This document shows positions 29,983-39,320 of a stretch of DNA of 64,000 bases, one piece after another. Made by a program: the position numbers and the translations under genes. The notes under the pieces are model-generated. The model made no database searches, was not told where the DNA came from, and saw only the letters and a program-made list of their open reading frames with translations. The number at the start of each line of letters is the position of its first letter. Position 1 is the first letter of the stretch. This DNA comes from Spirochaetaceae bacterium (GTDB taxonomy: Bacteria; Spirochaetota; Spirochaetia; Treponematales; Treponemataceae). The stretch covers positions 28,417 through 92,416 of the forward strand of contig JAGARR010000020.1 of assembly GCA_017622135.1 (NCBI GenBank), read 5' to 3'.

Positions 29983-30675
29983 TTGACAAAAAAACACTGC
30001 ACAGCAATTTTTTGTACTGCAATAATTTTGATGATAGCATCAAGTCTGGCGCTGCCTGCCCAGAGCATTACCACAGCCGCCAGCTTCTTCCAGTCAGTGT
30101 CTGAGCGGTACGGCACCTTCACTGACTACGAGGCGGACATGGACATCACCGCAGGACGAAGCAAGATGCAGGGCCACGTCTCCTTCAAGCGGCCCAATCT
30201 CCTGCGCATCGACTTCACCAATCCCCAGGAGCAGGTCATTCTCTTCAACGGGGACATGCTCACCATCCATCTGCCGGGAATCTCATCCAACCTCAAGCAG
30301 TCGGTTCCCGCCTCCACCGACCAGGCCGGCATGAACCTGGCCACTCCCCAGGGGCTTGCCCTCATGAGCCGCTACTATTCCGTTGCCTATGAGGTGGGCC
30401 AGGATCCCGTTCCCCTCAACGAGAGCAATCCTGAGCAGGTGGTGAAGCTGGTGCTCTACCCCAGGAATTCCTCCGAGGGATTCCGCCGCATCAAGCTGGC
30501 CATTACACCAGAGACAAAGCTGATTCGCCAGGTGGAAGCCCTGACCACCCAGGGACAGACCTTTGTGTTCTATTTCTATAACTATGCAGTAAATCAAAAT
30601 ATCCCCGACCAGCGTTTTGTATACGATGCACCATCGGATGCAAACAATTTCAACAACTTCTTATTTTCTGAATAA
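29983..30675 (+). CDS. lolA: LolA-like outer-membrane lipoprotein carrier
   Basis: The 230-residue protein has a signal peptide (basic KK, hydrophobic core, ALPAQS cleavage region) and a LolA-type fold: the start of the mature part (FFQSVSERYGTFTDYEADM), then GHVSFKRPNLLRIDF and the ...QEQVILFNGDMLTIHLP strand pair typical of LolA. It would ferry lipoproteins across the periplasm to the outer membrane, which fits the many lipoproteins nearby. The start is taken as TTG at 29983, nine bases after GGAG, because the promoter excludes the upstream ATG. The rodZ-like gene follows after 12 bases. LolA sequences diverge widely; the family is clear but its precise partner (LolB seems absent in spirochaetes) is not. 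Confidence 0.82.
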   Translation: MTKKHCTAIFCTAIILMIASSLALPAQSITTAASFFQSVSERYGTFTDYEADMDITAGRSKMQGHVSFKRPNLLRIDFTNPQEQVILFNGDMLTIHLPGISSNLKQSVPASTDQAGMNLATPQGLALMSRYYSVAYEVGQDPVPLNESNPEQVVKLVLYPRNSSEGFRRIKLAITPETKLIRQVEALTTQGQTFVFYFYNYAVNQNIPDQRFVYDAPSDANNFNNFLFSE

Positions 30676-30687
30676 AGGATTCAATAC

Positions 30688-31770
30688 ATGGAAAGCTTTG
30701 GAAGGCTCCTGAGGGCAGCCCGTGAGAGCAAGAATATCGACATAGAAACAGCCGCCAACGAGACGGTGATTTCAAAGACCTATCTCCAGGCTCTGGAGCA
30801 GGAGCGAATCGACTTGTTTCCCAGCGAAACATACCTTATGGGCTTCCTGAAAAATTATGCCGAGTACCTTGAGGTGGATGTGGGGCATATCACCTCCCTC
30901 TACCGGGCAAAGAAGATTCAGGAGGCTCCCACGCCCCCTTCCCTGCTGCAGCGGACAGCCCCACGATTTGTAAAGCCACTGATTATCTCCCTGATTTCAC
31001 TGGCGGTCATCGGTATCGGCATTGCCCTGTGGTTTATCTTCTTCAACAAGGAGGAGGTAACTGACGAGACGACAGTTGTTTCCGACCAGGTTACCTCCGG
31101 GCGCTACACCCTGACGGACCAGCCCCTCACCAAGCGGGTGTACAAGGGAGACATCATCGCCGTTCCCACGAAGGAAGGGGACATAGACCTGATTGTGGGA
31201 CAGACCCTGAACGAGCTGCAGCTCATCACCCCCGCCGGTACCCAGACCTTGGAGCTCAGCGAGGAGCGGGAGCTGGACATTGACGGCCAGGGTGGAGCAG
31301 AGATCATCATCTATCTTTCCGACATTTCCCGCACCGATGACAGCCGCGGAGCTGAGGTTCGTGTCCTACTGAAGGATGAGTCCGCAGTAGTGTCGGCCAA
31401 AACTGACATGGAGAGTATCCCGGCAGCTGACCAGGTGGCAAACCAGCGGTACACCATCCACGAAGACAACCGGGCTTATCCCTTCACCCTCAACATCACC
31501 GTCCGGGCAGCCTGTATGCTCCGCTACCGCATCGACTCAAAGGATCCCATCGAGGACTACTATGCGGCAGGAGACCTGGTCACCATCCAGGCCAGCAACG
31601 GCATCCGCCTGTGGGTATCCAACATCAACGCAATAAAGATTCAGGTGCAGGCTGGACTGAGGCACTATGACCTGGAAATTGGAAAGGCGGGACAGGTGGT
31701 GGCAGAAGACATCAAATGGATTCGTGACAACGACGGAACCTTCCGACTGGTGGTGATTGGCCTTGACTAG
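30688..31770 (+). CDS. RodZ-like helix-turn-helix membrane protein
   Basis: This 360-residue protein has the RodZ layout: an N-terminal HTH_25 domain (FGRLLRAARESKNIDIETAA onward, residues 4-70), one membrane helix near residues 94-117, and a periplasmic part with a C-terminal DUF4115-like domain ending in YDLEIGKAGQVV. RodZ links the actin-like MreB to the cell wall. Here the periplasmic region is longer than in enteric RodZ. It is co-transcribed with lolA upstream and overlaps rimO by 14 bases downstream. A role in cell shape is inferred from the family; spirochaete RodZ proteins are little studied. Confidence 0.8.
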   Translation: MESFGRLLRAARESKNIDIETAANETVISKTYLQALEQERIDLFPSETYLMGFLKNYAEYLEVDVGHITSLYRAKKIQEAPTPPSLLQRTAPRFVKPLIISLISLAVIGIGIALWFIFFNKEEVTDETTVVSDQVTSGRYTLTDQPLTKRVYKGDIIAVPTKEGDIDLIVGQTLNELQLITPAGTQTLELSEERELDIDGQGGAEIIIYLSDISRTDDSRGAEVRVLLKDESAVVSAKTDMESIPAADQVANQRYTIHEDNRAYPFTLNITVRAACMLRYRIDSKDPIEDYYAAGDLVTIQASNGIRLWVSNINAIKIQVQAGLRHYDLEIGKAGQVVAEDIKWIRDNDGTFRLVVIGLD

Positions 31771-33169
31771 TTTTTTCCTTGACCAGCACGGATGTGCAAA
31801 GAACCAGATTGACGGCGAGCTGATTTTGACCCGCCTCCTAAAAAAGGGCATGAAGCGGGTGGACTCGCCGGAGGAAGCCGATCTCATCATCGTGAACTCC
31901 TGCGGATTCATCGAAAGCGCCAAGCGGGAATCCCTGGAGGCGGTCATCGATGCCAAGACAAGTTATCCCCACGCAAAGGTCTTGCTGGCGGGTTGTCTTT
32001 CGGAACGCTACGCCGAGACCTTGGCGGAAGACCTGCCGGAGGCTGACGGCATCATCGGCAACGGGGACCTTTCCGCCATCGACGCTGTGGTGGACTCCAT
32101 GACGGAGGGCAGCCGCCCGGTGGAAACCTACGACCAGCAGGGAGTCTGCTGCGGCGAGCGGGAGGAGCTCTTGTCCTTTCCCGGCTCCGCCTACGTGAAG
32201 ATTACCGAGGGCTGCGACAACCGTTGCTCCTTCTGCGCCATCCCGCTGATTCGTGGCACCATGCGCAGCCGTCCCGCCCAGGACATCATTGATGAAATCA
32301 AGTCCCTGGTGGCACGGGGGATTGTGGAGATAAATCTGGTGGGTCAGGACTCCGCCGCCTTTGGCATGGACGGAGCTCATCCCCACAAGAAGGAGATTTG
32401 GAGCCAGTTTGACGGTACGGGAACAAAGCTCAGTCCCCTGGCCCAGCTTTTGCAAGGCATTTCTCGGCTGGAGGGGAAATTCTGGCTGCGGCTCTTGTAC
32501 ATCCATCCCGACCACTTCCCGCTGGACATCCTGCCGGTTATGGCCCAGGATTCCCGGCTGCTGCCCTACTTTGACATCCCCTTCCAGAGCGGCTGCAACC
32601 CCATCATCAAGGCTATGAACAGGACGGGAACGGGAGCGGAATACACACAGCTGGTGCAAAGCATCCGCAGCCGCCTCCACAGCACAAAGCTGGGGGAACC
32701 GGCCCTCCGCACCACCTTTCTGGTGGGCTTTCCCGGAGAGACGGATGACCACGCCCAGCAGACCCTGGACTTCATCAAGGGCATCCAGCCCGACTGGGCC
32801 GGCAGCTTTACCTATAGCCGGGAAGACGACACCCCTGCCGCCGCCATGAAAAACCAGGTTCCCAAGAAGACGGCAGAAAAGCGGAACAAGACCCTCCAGC
32901 AGCTGCAGGAGGAAATCACCTCTGAGCGTCTCCGCCAGCGGGTGGACCGCACCTACGATGTCCTCATCGAGGAGGTCATTGAGGGGGGCGATGGCGAGGG
33001 AAACGGCTTGGCCATCGGCCGCTGCTGGTTCCAGGCCCCGGAGGTGGATGGCGCCGTGGTGGTGAGCTACGACCTGGAGGAGCAATCCCATCTGGTAGCC
33101 AGCGGCAGGATGGTTTCCGTGCTGGTGACTGGTACCAGCGGCGTTGACCTGACCGGGGCAGTGGTATGA
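31757..33169 (+). CDS. rimO: Ribosomal protein S12 methylthiotransferase RimO
   Basis: This 470-residue radical-SAM enzyme adds a methylthio group to Asp of ribosomal protein S12. The N-terminal UPF0004 domain carries the three Cys of the second cluster (QHGCAKNQ, NSCGF, AGCLSE). The radical-SAM motif CDNRCSFC lies near residue 153, and a TRAM domain forms the C-terminus. The start is a TTG at 31757 (another TTG lies two codons later) because a stop codon lies directly upstream in frame. The gene overlaps the rodZ-like gene by 14 bases and the helicase by four (ATGA). An insert of about 20 residues near 210-230 (HPHKKEIWSQFDG) is longer than in enteric RimO. Confidence 0.93.
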   Translation: MALTSFFLDQHGCAKNQIDGELILTRLLKKGMKRVDSPEEADLIIVNSCGFIESAKRESLEAVIDAKTSYPHAKVLLAGCLSERYAETLAEDLPEADGIIGNGDLSAIDAVVDSMTEGSRPVETYDQQGVCCGEREELLSFPGSAYVKITEGCDNRCSFCAIPLIRGTMRSRPAQDIIDEIKSLVARGIVEINLVGQDSAAFGMDGAHPHKKEIWSQFDGTGTKLSPLAQLLQGISRLEGKFWLRLLYIHPDHFPLDILPVMAQDSRLLPYFDIPFQSGCNPIIKAMNRTGTGAEYTQLVQSIRSRLHSTKLGEPALRTTFLVGFPGETDDHAQQTLDFIKGIQPDWAGSFTYSREDDTPAAAMKNQVPKKTAEKRNKTLQQLQEEITSERLRQRVDRTYDVLIEEVIEGGDGEGNGLAIGRCWFQAPEVDGAVVVSYDLEEQSHLVASGRMVSVLVTGTSGVDLTGAVV

Positions 33170-35655
33170 GTGGTAGCGGGGGAGCAGGCTCCAGTGAGCC
33201 AGATGCCGGCCGCACTGGTGAGGCAGGAAACCGCACCCATCCCACCTCGGAGGAATATCTTTCCGTCTTGAACGAGGAGCAGCGGCAGGCCGTTGTCCAC
33301 GACGGAAATTCCCTGCTGATTCTGGCGGGGGCAGGCTCCGGCAAGACCAGAGTCATCACCACCAAGATTGCCTATCTCATCGGCGAGAAGGGAGTGGATC
33401 CCTACGCAATCCTTGCCGTCACCTTCACCAAGAAGGCCGCCCAGGAAATGAAGGAGCGGGCCCACTTTCTGAATCCACGTTCAACCCACGCCAGCATCCG
33501 CACCTTCCACTCCTTTGGCTCCTGGTTTCTCCGCCAGTATACCCAGGAGGCCGGAATCGACAGAAATTTCACCGTCTACGACGACGAGGACTCCGCCACC
33601 CTGATGCACAGGGCCATGCCCCAATTAAATCGGCAGGAGGCAAAGTCCCTGGCGGCAAAGATTGCCCGTGCCAAGGACTACTGCTGGGAGCCGGACTCCC
33701 CGGAGCTCTTCCACATTGATTCCTCGGAGCTTTTCCCAAAAGCCTACCACGCCTACCAGCAGCGGCTGCGGGAGACGGGCAACATCGACTTTGGCGACCT
33801 CATCATGCTGCCGGTAAAGCTGATGGAGGAGGACGAACTGATTCGCCAGCACATGCACCGCCGCTTCCGGGTTGTCATGGTGGACGAGTACCAGGACTCC
33901 AACGTGGCCCAGTTCAGGCTGCTGCGCCAGCTGGTGGGGCCAGAAACCTATGTCTGTGTGGTGGGCGACGACGACCAGTCCATCTACAGCTTCCGGGGGG
34001 CGGAGGTGCAGAACATCCTGCAATTTCCCAAGGAATTTCCCGGCACCGACATCATCAAGCTGGAAAAGAACTACCGCTCCACACCGCAAATCCTCGCCAC
34101 CGCCAACGACTCCATCCGCAACAACACCGACCGCTTTGACAAGAGCCTCCAGCCCACCCGCCCCGCTGGAGCAATGCCGGCCCTCACCTTTTTGGACAAT
34201 TCCCAGGACGAGACGGCCTTTTGCGCCGATGTGATTCAGAAAGCACACGAGCGGGGCATTCCCTACCATGACTGGGCGGTTTTATACCGAACAAATGCCC
34301 AGTCCCTTGGCTTTGAAACCGAATTCCTCCACCGAAAGCTTCCCTACACTATCGTGGGGGCCCTGAAATTCTACGACCGAGAGGAAGTCAAGGATGCCCT
34401 GGCCATTCTCTCGCTGGTGGCGAACCCCCGGGACGAGCTTGCCTTCCGCCGCATCGTCAACAAGCCCTCCCGTGGCATTGGAGAGAAGACCCAGGAGCGG
34501 ATTGTGGAGCTGGTAAAGTCCAGCCCGGAAGCTGAAGGCGGTGGAAGCTACGTGGCGGCCTGCAAGACCGACTTTCCCGGCACCACCAAGAAGGCGAGGA
34601 CGGGTCTTGGTGAATTTGCTGCATTGATGGAAAAGCTTGCCAACCTGCTGGAGGAGGATGCCGAGACGAGGCAGCCCCTGCCGGTGGAGGATCTGGCAAA
34701 CCAGGTGGACAGTCTCTTCTATCAGGGTACGACCGAAGCGGAGTCCCCCCCAGAGGAGAAGCTTCTGCCGGAGACTACTCAGGCAGAAGGGGCTGTTCCT
34801 GACCAGACGGATTTCCCCGCACAGGCTTCCACAGGTACCGAGGATTCCCCGGACGGCCAGCCGGAGCAAAACCAGCCGCCACCACGAAGGAAGCCCCCAA
34901 AAAAGAAGCTGTCCTACTTTGTGGAGCAGCTAAACGAGCTCAGCGGGCTTATGGAATACCACACAGCCCAGGACGAGGTGGCGGGAACCCAACGGGTGGC
35001 AAACCTGCAGGAGCTGGCAAACAGTGCCGTCCTCTACCCCATGACCATGGCCGGCTTGCTGGACTTTCTGGACCACATCCAGCTGGACCGCAATCTGGAG
35101 ACCAGCAACGGCGGCATAACCGACTCCGTTACCCTCATCACCGTCCACAACACCAAGGGGCTGGAGTTCCCCAGGGTCATCCTGACGGGACTGGAATACG
35201 GCGTCTTTCCCCGGCAGGACAAGAAGGACGAAGGTCTGGAGGAGGAGCGCCGCCTCTTCTACGTGGGCGTTACCCGTGCGCAGAACCAGCTTTTGCTCAC
35301 CTCCTGCCGCAAGCGGGCTCGTTACGGCCGCATAGAGGAGATGCTGCCCAGCCCCTTCCTGCTGGAGATTGAGGAGGGCCACCTGCGCCACCTGGGGGAG
35401 ATTCCCTACGCCTACACCTCACTGCGGAAGGAGCAGGCGGGGCAGGCAGCCGCCTCAGCTGCTCAGGCCACCCATCCCCTTGCGGCAAAGTGGCGGGTGG
35501 GGCGCACCGTCTACCACGACGACTACGGCTACGGCGGCATAATCCGTACCCGAACCGAGGAGGATGAGTTTGTGGTGGCGGTGAGATTCGAGACCGGCAC
35601 GGAAAAACAGTTCATGCCGGAATACCAGAGCCAGCTGATGCTGACGGAGGGCTAG
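33166..35655 (+). CDS. UvrD/PcrA-type superfamily 1 DNA helicase
   Basis: The 829-residue enzyme has all SF1A motifs in order: AGAGSGKT (Walker A), VDEYQDSN (Walker B), GDDDQSIYSFRGA, LEKNYRST, TVHNTKGLEFPRVIL and RRLFYVGVTRAQNQLLLT. It unwinds DNA 3' to 5' in repair and replication restart. A low-complexity Pro/Glu/Gln-rich insert of about 60 residues (about 525-585) interrupts domain 2B. The C-terminus ends in a PcrA-like Tudor fold. The start codon overlaps the rimO stop as ATGA, and a hydrophilic N-terminal tail of about 30 residues precedes the helicase core. It cannot be assigned to UvrD, PcrA or Rep by eye. Confidence 0.93.
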   Translation: MSGSGGAGSSEPDAGRTGEAGNRTHPTSEEYLSVLNEEQRQAVVHDGNSLLILAGAGSGKTRVITTKIAYLIGEKGVDPYAILAVTFTKKAAQEMKERAHFLNPRSTHASIRTFHSFGSWFLRQYTQEAGIDRNFTVYDDEDSATLMHRAMPQLNRQEAKSLAAKIARAKDYCWEPDSPELFHIDSSELFPKAYHAYQQRLRETGNIDFGDLIMLPVKLMEEDELIRQHMHRRFRVVMVDEYQDSNVAQFRLLRQLVGPETYVCVVGDDDQSIYSFRGAEVQNILQFPKEFPGTDIIKLEKNYRSTPQILATANDSIRNNTDRFDKSLQPTRPAGAMPALTFLDNSQDETAFCADVIQKAHERGIPYHDWAVLYRTNAQSLGFETEFLHRKLPYTIVGALKFYDREEVKDALAILSLVANPRDELAFRRIVNKPSRGIGEKTQERIVELVKSSPEAEGGGSYVAACKTDFPGTTKKARTGLGEFAALMEKLANLLEEDAETRQPLPVEDLANQVDSLFYQGTTEAESPPEEKLLPETTQAEGAVPDQTDFPAQASTGTEDSPDGQPEQNQPPPRRKPPKKKLSYFVEQLNELSGLMEYHTAQDEVAGTQRVANLQELANSAVLYPMTMAGLLDFLDHIQLDRNLETSNGGITDSVTLITVHNTKGLEFPRVILTGLEYGVFPRQDKKDEGLEEERRLFYVGVTRAQNQLLLTSCRKRARYGRIEEMLPSPFLLEIEEGHLRHLGEIPYAYTSLRKEQAGQAAASAAQATHPLAAKWRVGRTVYHDDYGYGGIIRTRTEEDEFVVAVRFETGTEKQFMPEYQSQLMLTEG

Positions 35656-35657
35656 CC

Positions 35658-37022
35658 ATGTACGAAGTGGAAGAAGAGGCTCAGAACAAGGTGCGCTGCC
35701 TGCTGGTGTTTCCCCCGTCAGTGCACCAGAGGGAATTGAACAATTTGGTGGAGTCACTGGACATGGAGGTGGCAGATACCATCACCCTGCCCGCCAGAAA
35801 TCAGTCCGCCTCCATCGCCCGATTTGGCATCGGCAGCGGCAAGGCACAAGAAATAGCTGATTTGGCCCAGGTACAGGAGGCTGACTGCATCATTTTTGAC
35901 ACGGAGCTGGTTCCCGCCCGCCGAGGCAAGGACACTGGCGGAAATTCCTTGACGGAAAGCCCTGGCACGGCTCCTGGCAGCCCCACCTTGATTCCCTATC
36001 CCGACATCAGCCCCACCCGCCAGCGGAACTGGGAAAAATTGGCGGGCATTCCTGTCTTTGACCGGCAGGAGGTGATTCTGCGAATCTTCCAGCGGCGGGC
36101 AAGCACAAGGGAGGCGGTCCTTCAGGTGGAGCTGGCCCAGCTCACCTATTCCCTGCCACGGCTGGCCCATTCCTACGGGGACATGGCCCGACAGCGGGGC
36201 GGAAGCTACGGCTCCAAGGGCGCTGGCGAGACCAAGCTGGAGCTGGACCGGCGCAGCATCCAGAACAGGATTGTCCAAGTAAAGCGGGAGCTGGAAAGGG
36301 TGGTACGAGAACGTCAGACCCAGCGGAAGCGGCGGGACAAGATTCCCCTGCCCAGCTGCGCCTTGGTGGGCTATACCAACGCAGGGAAGTCCAGTCTGCT
36401 GAATGCCCTCACTGGCTCCCAGGTGCTGGCCCAGGACAAGCTCTTTGCCACCCTGGACCCCACCACCCGCCGCCTCTCCATTGCCGGCGGAACGGGCCTG
36501 CTTTTGACGGATACCGTGGGCTTTGTCAGCAACCTGCCCCACAGCCTGGTGGATGCCTTCAAGTCAACCCTGGAGGAGGCGGTGCAGGCCCAGCTCCTGC
36601 TGGTGGTGGTGGATGCCTCGGATCCCGCCGCTGTGGACCAGTACAACACCGTCTGCCAGGTGCTGGAGGAAATCGGGGCGGTGGACAACAAGCGGCTGGT
36701 GGTGCTGAACAAGTGCGACCAGCTGGAGCCGCTGGATCTCCGCCGTGCTGCCCTCCAGACCAGCTTTCCCCAGGCCATAGAGGTCAGTACCACCACCGGG
36801 GCAGGGCTGCCCCAGCTGATGGAAGCCATCGCCAATGAGCTGGCAGGCGGGGCCACCACCTACCGTCTCCCCTTGGACCAAGCCCACATTTTAACCCAAA
36901 TCCGCCAGCAGGGAATGATTCTGGAGGAGCAGTGGCTGGATGATTGCATCCTTCTTACCGCCCGAATCGGCTCGTCTCCACAGCTGCGGCAAACCATGGA
37001 AAACTATCGCTGGGAAGAATGA
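35658..37022 (+). CDS. hflX: Ribosome-associated GTPase HflX
   Basis: This 454-residue protein has the HflX N-terminal domain (SGKAQEIADL near residue 57), a coiled-coil linker, and a G domain with G1 GYTNAGKS, the ATLDPTTR switch, DTVGF and NKCD. HflX splits stalled ribosomes under stress. The glycine-rich loop RGGSYGSKGAGETKLE is typical. A ~20-residue insert (about 97-117, Pro/Gly/Ser-rich) in the N-terminal domain is longer than usual. The ATG follows the helicase stop by two bases, so it is the last gene of the lolA-rodZ-rimO-helicase-hflX run. Confidence 0.95.
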   Translation: MYEVEEEAQNKVRCLLVFPPSVHQRELNNLVESLDMEVADTITLPARNQSASIARFGIGSGKAQEIADLAQVQEADCIIFDTELVPARRGKDTGGNSLTESPGTAPGSPTLIPYPDISPTRQRNWEKLAGIPVFDRQEVILRIFQRRASTREAVLQVELAQLTYSLPRLAHSYGDMARQRGGSYGSKGAGETKLELDRRSIQNRIVQVKRELERVVRERQTQRKRRDKIPLPSCALVGYTNAGKSSLLNALTGSQVLAQDKLFATLDPTTRRLSIAGGTGLLLTDTVGFVSNLPHSLVDAFKSTLEEAVQAQLLLVVVDASDPAAVDQYNTVCQVLEEIGAVDNKRLVVLNKCDQLEPLDLRRAALQTSFPQAIEVSTTTGAGLPQLMEAIANELAGGATTYRLPLDQAHILTQIRQQGMILEEQWLDDCILLTARIGSSPQLRQTMENYRWEE

Positions 37023-37120
37023 GCCTCCAGAGGAACAGCCGACGTGGATTCCATGGGGCAGATGTTGCCACCATCCCCATGGAATCAGTCTCCACCCTTC
37101 CAAAATCCCTTTCCCCATGC

Positions 37121-37132
37121 TATACTGCCTCC
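37121..37132 (+). promoter_or_regulatory. -10 box six bases before ATG (leaderless candidate)
   Basis: TATACT (37121-37126) lies only six bases before the ATG at 37133, and no ribosome site is present. A start of transcription seven bases after the -10 box would fall on the A of ATG. The -35 region is poor. Confidence 0.45.
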
Positions 37133-37666
37133 ATGAAAATCACCCTCAATACCATCCTTGCAGGTCTCTGTATCCTCATAGTCCTTGCCATCATCGTCGG
37201 GACAGCAATCTTTTTCGGCACAAAGAAGGCCCAGCCCAGCGTTGACCTGCGACGGCCAGAGCCAGCTCCCACCACCCAGGAGCAAATTATCCAGGCACAG
37301 AAAACGCAGCAGCAGCCCCAGGGCGAGACCAGCCAAACCAGCGGTGAGTTTGGAACCTATACCAGCTTAGGACAAGTTCGGGCCAGCACCATGCCAGACC
37401 CGGAAACCGCCACCACCGCCCTGGTGCTTGTGGAGCCATGGTTTTCCTACACCAGTGATGACCCAGCCTTTCAAGAGGAGCTGGACACCAAACGGCAGAA
37501 AATCCACAGCATCTTCCTCCAGTTCTTCTCCAACCACAGCTACCAGCAGCTACGAGCCATGGGAGAAGAGCTGGTGAAATCCCAGCTGCAGGAATCCATC
37601 AACAAGGAGTTGGTTCTCGGCAGCATTTCTGCCGTCTACTTTGAGTCCTATCTTTTCTTTGAATAA
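37133..37666 (+). CDS. FliL-like single-pass membrane protein
   Basis: This 177-residue protein has one N-terminal membrane helix (about residues 5-28), a Gln/Pro/Thr-rich linker, and a C-terminal domain resembling FliL: VLVEPWFSYTS, then a KRQKIHSIFLQFFSNHSYQQL helix described here only as the RxxI..L..L pattern, and the end VYFESYLFFE. FliL proteins support the flagellar stator at the motor. It lies outside a flagellar operon, after hflX, so it may be a second FliL paralogue. The start has no ribosome site but a -10 box six bases upstream, suggesting a leaderless mRNA. Confidence 0.6.
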   Translation: MKITLNTILAGLCILIVLAIIVGTAIFFGTKKAQPSVDLRRPEPAPTTQEQIIQAQKTQQQPQGETSQTSGEFGTYTSLGQVRASTMPDPETATTALVLVEPWFSYTSDDPAFQEELDTKRQKIHSIFLQFFSNHSYQQLRAMGEELVKSQLQESINKELVLGSISAVYFESYLFFE

Positions 37667-37725
37667 ATTTGCAACCTTTTCCGTATTTCAGTGTCCAATA
37701 TAACGCGGAACTTCTGGAGGTATGA

Positions 37726-38082
37726 ATGGAATCTGCATTGGTATCATCTGCAGCCCAGGTGATTATTGCCATCATTCCAATTGTTGGAATTGTCATCGGC
37801 GGAGTGGTGGTCTTCTTTTATCTTTTGTGGCGACATCGGGAAATCTCGCTGCAGATAAAGACTGGCTGCTACCGACCCAAGCGATTCAACATCAAGCTCT
37901 TCTCCTTGCTGACTGGCCTCCTGCTGACAGGAATCGGGCTGGTTCTCACCCTCCTCTTCTGGGTGGTGCAGGGCTTTTCCTATCCCCTGCTGGGAGGACT
38001 TCTGCCCCTCATTATTGGAGTGAGCTTCTTGGTTTTCTTCAAGTTCTGCCCCGACAACAGCAAGCACGATGGAGAAGCCTAG
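37726..38082 (+). CDS. Small membrane protein before the ECF sigma gene
   Basis: The 118-residue protein has a predicted N-terminal helix (about 9-34) and two more helices (about 56-77 and 84-105) separated by a short basic loop (WRHREISLQIK). It resembles the small DUF6249-type membrane proteins but no firm family was recognised. The ATG at 37726 with GGAGG five bases upstream is preferred to an overlapping ATG at 37722 in another frame. It overlaps the sigma-factor gene by 14 bases, so it belongs to the same unit as the sigma and the putative anti-sigma factor. Confidence 0.65.
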   Translation: MESALVSSAAQVIIAIIPIVGIVIGGVVVFFYLLWRHREISLQIKTGCYRPKRFNIKLFSLLTGLLLTGIGLVLTLLFWVVQGFSYPLLGGLLPLIIGVSFLVFFKFCPDNSKHDGEA

Positions 38083-38650
38083 CCTCTTTCCCATGTCAGA
38101 GAATATCGGTGCAAAGACGGAGGAAATTCTTGTCCGTTCGGCGGCAGGCGGCAACTCGCAAGCCTTCGGAGAGCTGGTAAAACGATACCACCGCCGGGTG
38201 GCTGCCCTGGGCATGGGCTTTTTCAAAAATACTGCTGACACGGAGGACTTTGTTCAGGACGTGTTCATCAAGGCCTACACAAAGCTCAAGAGTTTCCGGG
38301 GGGAAGCCAAATTCTCCACCTGGCTGCTGCGCATTGCCTACACCACGGCGGTGAATTCCATCAAGCGGCGGAAGGAATATCTACCGCTGGCAGATGAAAA
38401 CCTGTTGCGGGACCAGGACTACACCCCAGAGGAAGCCCAGATGCGCCGCCTCACCATAGAAACGGTGCGGGAGTGCATCAAGGAGCTGCCGGAACGGTTC
38501 GCCCTCTGCCTGGACCTGTACTTTTTCTATGACATGGCCTACGGAGAGATTTGCGAGGTAACGGACTTGCCCCTGAACACGGTGAAGTCCCACATCTTCA
38601 GGGCAAAGAAGCTGCTGAAGGAAAAATTGCAGTCACGGCTGGGAGACTGA
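38069..38650 (+). CDS. ECF-family RNA polymerase sigma factor (RpoE-like)
   Basis: This 193-residue protein has sigma region 2 (DTEDFVQDVFIKAYTKLKSF, then FSTWLLRIAYTTAVNSIKRR) and region 4 (AYGEICEVTDLPLNTVKSHI), with no region 3, which defines the ECF group. It directs RNA polymerase to stress or envelope genes. An alternative start at 38093 (MSENIG) would remove eight residues and avoid the overlap with the preceding gene. The gene directly after it encodes a zinc-finger-like membrane protein that is a likely anti-sigma factor. No ECF-type GGAAC promoter was recognised upstream. Confidence 0.92.
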   Translation: MEKPSLFPMSENIGAKTEEILVRSAAGGNSQAFGELVKRYHRRVAALGMGFFKNTADTEDFVQDVFIKAYTKLKSFRGEAKFSTWLLRIAYTTAVNSIKRRKEYLPLADENLLRDQDYTPEEAQMRRLTIETVRECIKELPERFALCLDLYFFYDMAYGEICEVTDLPLNTVKSHIFRAKKLLKEKLQSRLGD

Positions 38651-38674
38651 GTGGAAGACATGAAGGAGACGAAA

Positions 38675-39151
38675 ATGAGCAAAAAATGTACTGACATTAT
38701 GAACCGATTTCTGGAGCTGGACAAGCACCAGGCCATTCCCCTGCAGGTTTCCCTACACCTACTGTGTTGCAAAAAATGCCGTACCCAAGTTCGGCTGATG
38801 ACCATGGCGGAGCGCCGTTGCAGCGAGCCCCTTTCCGTACCTGCCACCGACAGCGATCTGGCCATTGCCATGCTGATGAGGAAAATCGATCCCAGCTACA
38901 CCCCCGAGCTTGCTAGTGGACACATCTCCATGCGTCGCTGGATTGTGTCCGGCATTGCCATGATTTTTGGGATGCTCTTCTTCCTGCTCTCACCCAACTC
39001 CATGAACAATACGACCTTAAGCATTTCGTTCTACCTCTTCTTCGCCTGTGCCATCAGCGCCTATTGCGCCATCTTTGTGGGCAGCAACATGGATTTCTTC
39101 GTAAAGAAGATTGAGACCCTCAACGCCCACAATCTTGCCATAAAGAATTAG
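38675..39151 (+). CDS. Putative zinc-binding anti-sigma factor
   Basis: The 158-residue protein begins with a short cytoplasmic domain containing HLLCCKKC, which fits the HxxxCxxC core of ZAS-type anti-sigma domains. Two membrane helices follow (about residues 91-108 and 115-136). The start at 38675 is chosen over GTG 38651 and ATG 38660 because AAGGAG lies seven bases upstream. It comes directly after the ECF sigma gene, the usual place for its inhibitor. It would hold the sigma factor at the inner membrane until a signal. The first His of the full ZAS motif is not obvious, so the call is tentative. Confidence 0.65.
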   Translation: MSKKCTDIMNRFLELDKHQAIPLQVSLHLLCCKKCRTQVRLMTMAERRCSEPLSVPATDSDLAIAMLMRKIDPSYTPELASGHISMRRWIVSGIAMIFGMLFFLLSPNSMNNTTLSISFYLFFACAISAYCAIFVGSNMDFFVKKIETLNAHNLAIKN

Positions 39152-39169
39152 GCTACCATACTCCTGAGG

Positions 39170-39197
39170 ATGACGGGAAATTTTTCCCGTCATTTTT
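39170..39197 (+). terminator. Rho-independent terminator of the sigma/anti-sigma unit
   Basis: ATGACGGGAAA (39170-39180) pairs with TTTCCCGTCAT (39183-39193) and is followed by T residues. It ends the transcript 20 bases after the anti-sigma stop. Confidence 0.88.
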
Positions 39198-39320
39198 AAA
39201 AATCCCCTTGATTCAAAGGCCATTTCAACGTATCATGGATAGCAGAGAGTGTTGAAAAAATAGACACTCGACTGTTCCACGTTGACAGCCTCACACTTCA
39301 TATAGATTCAGGAATACTGC

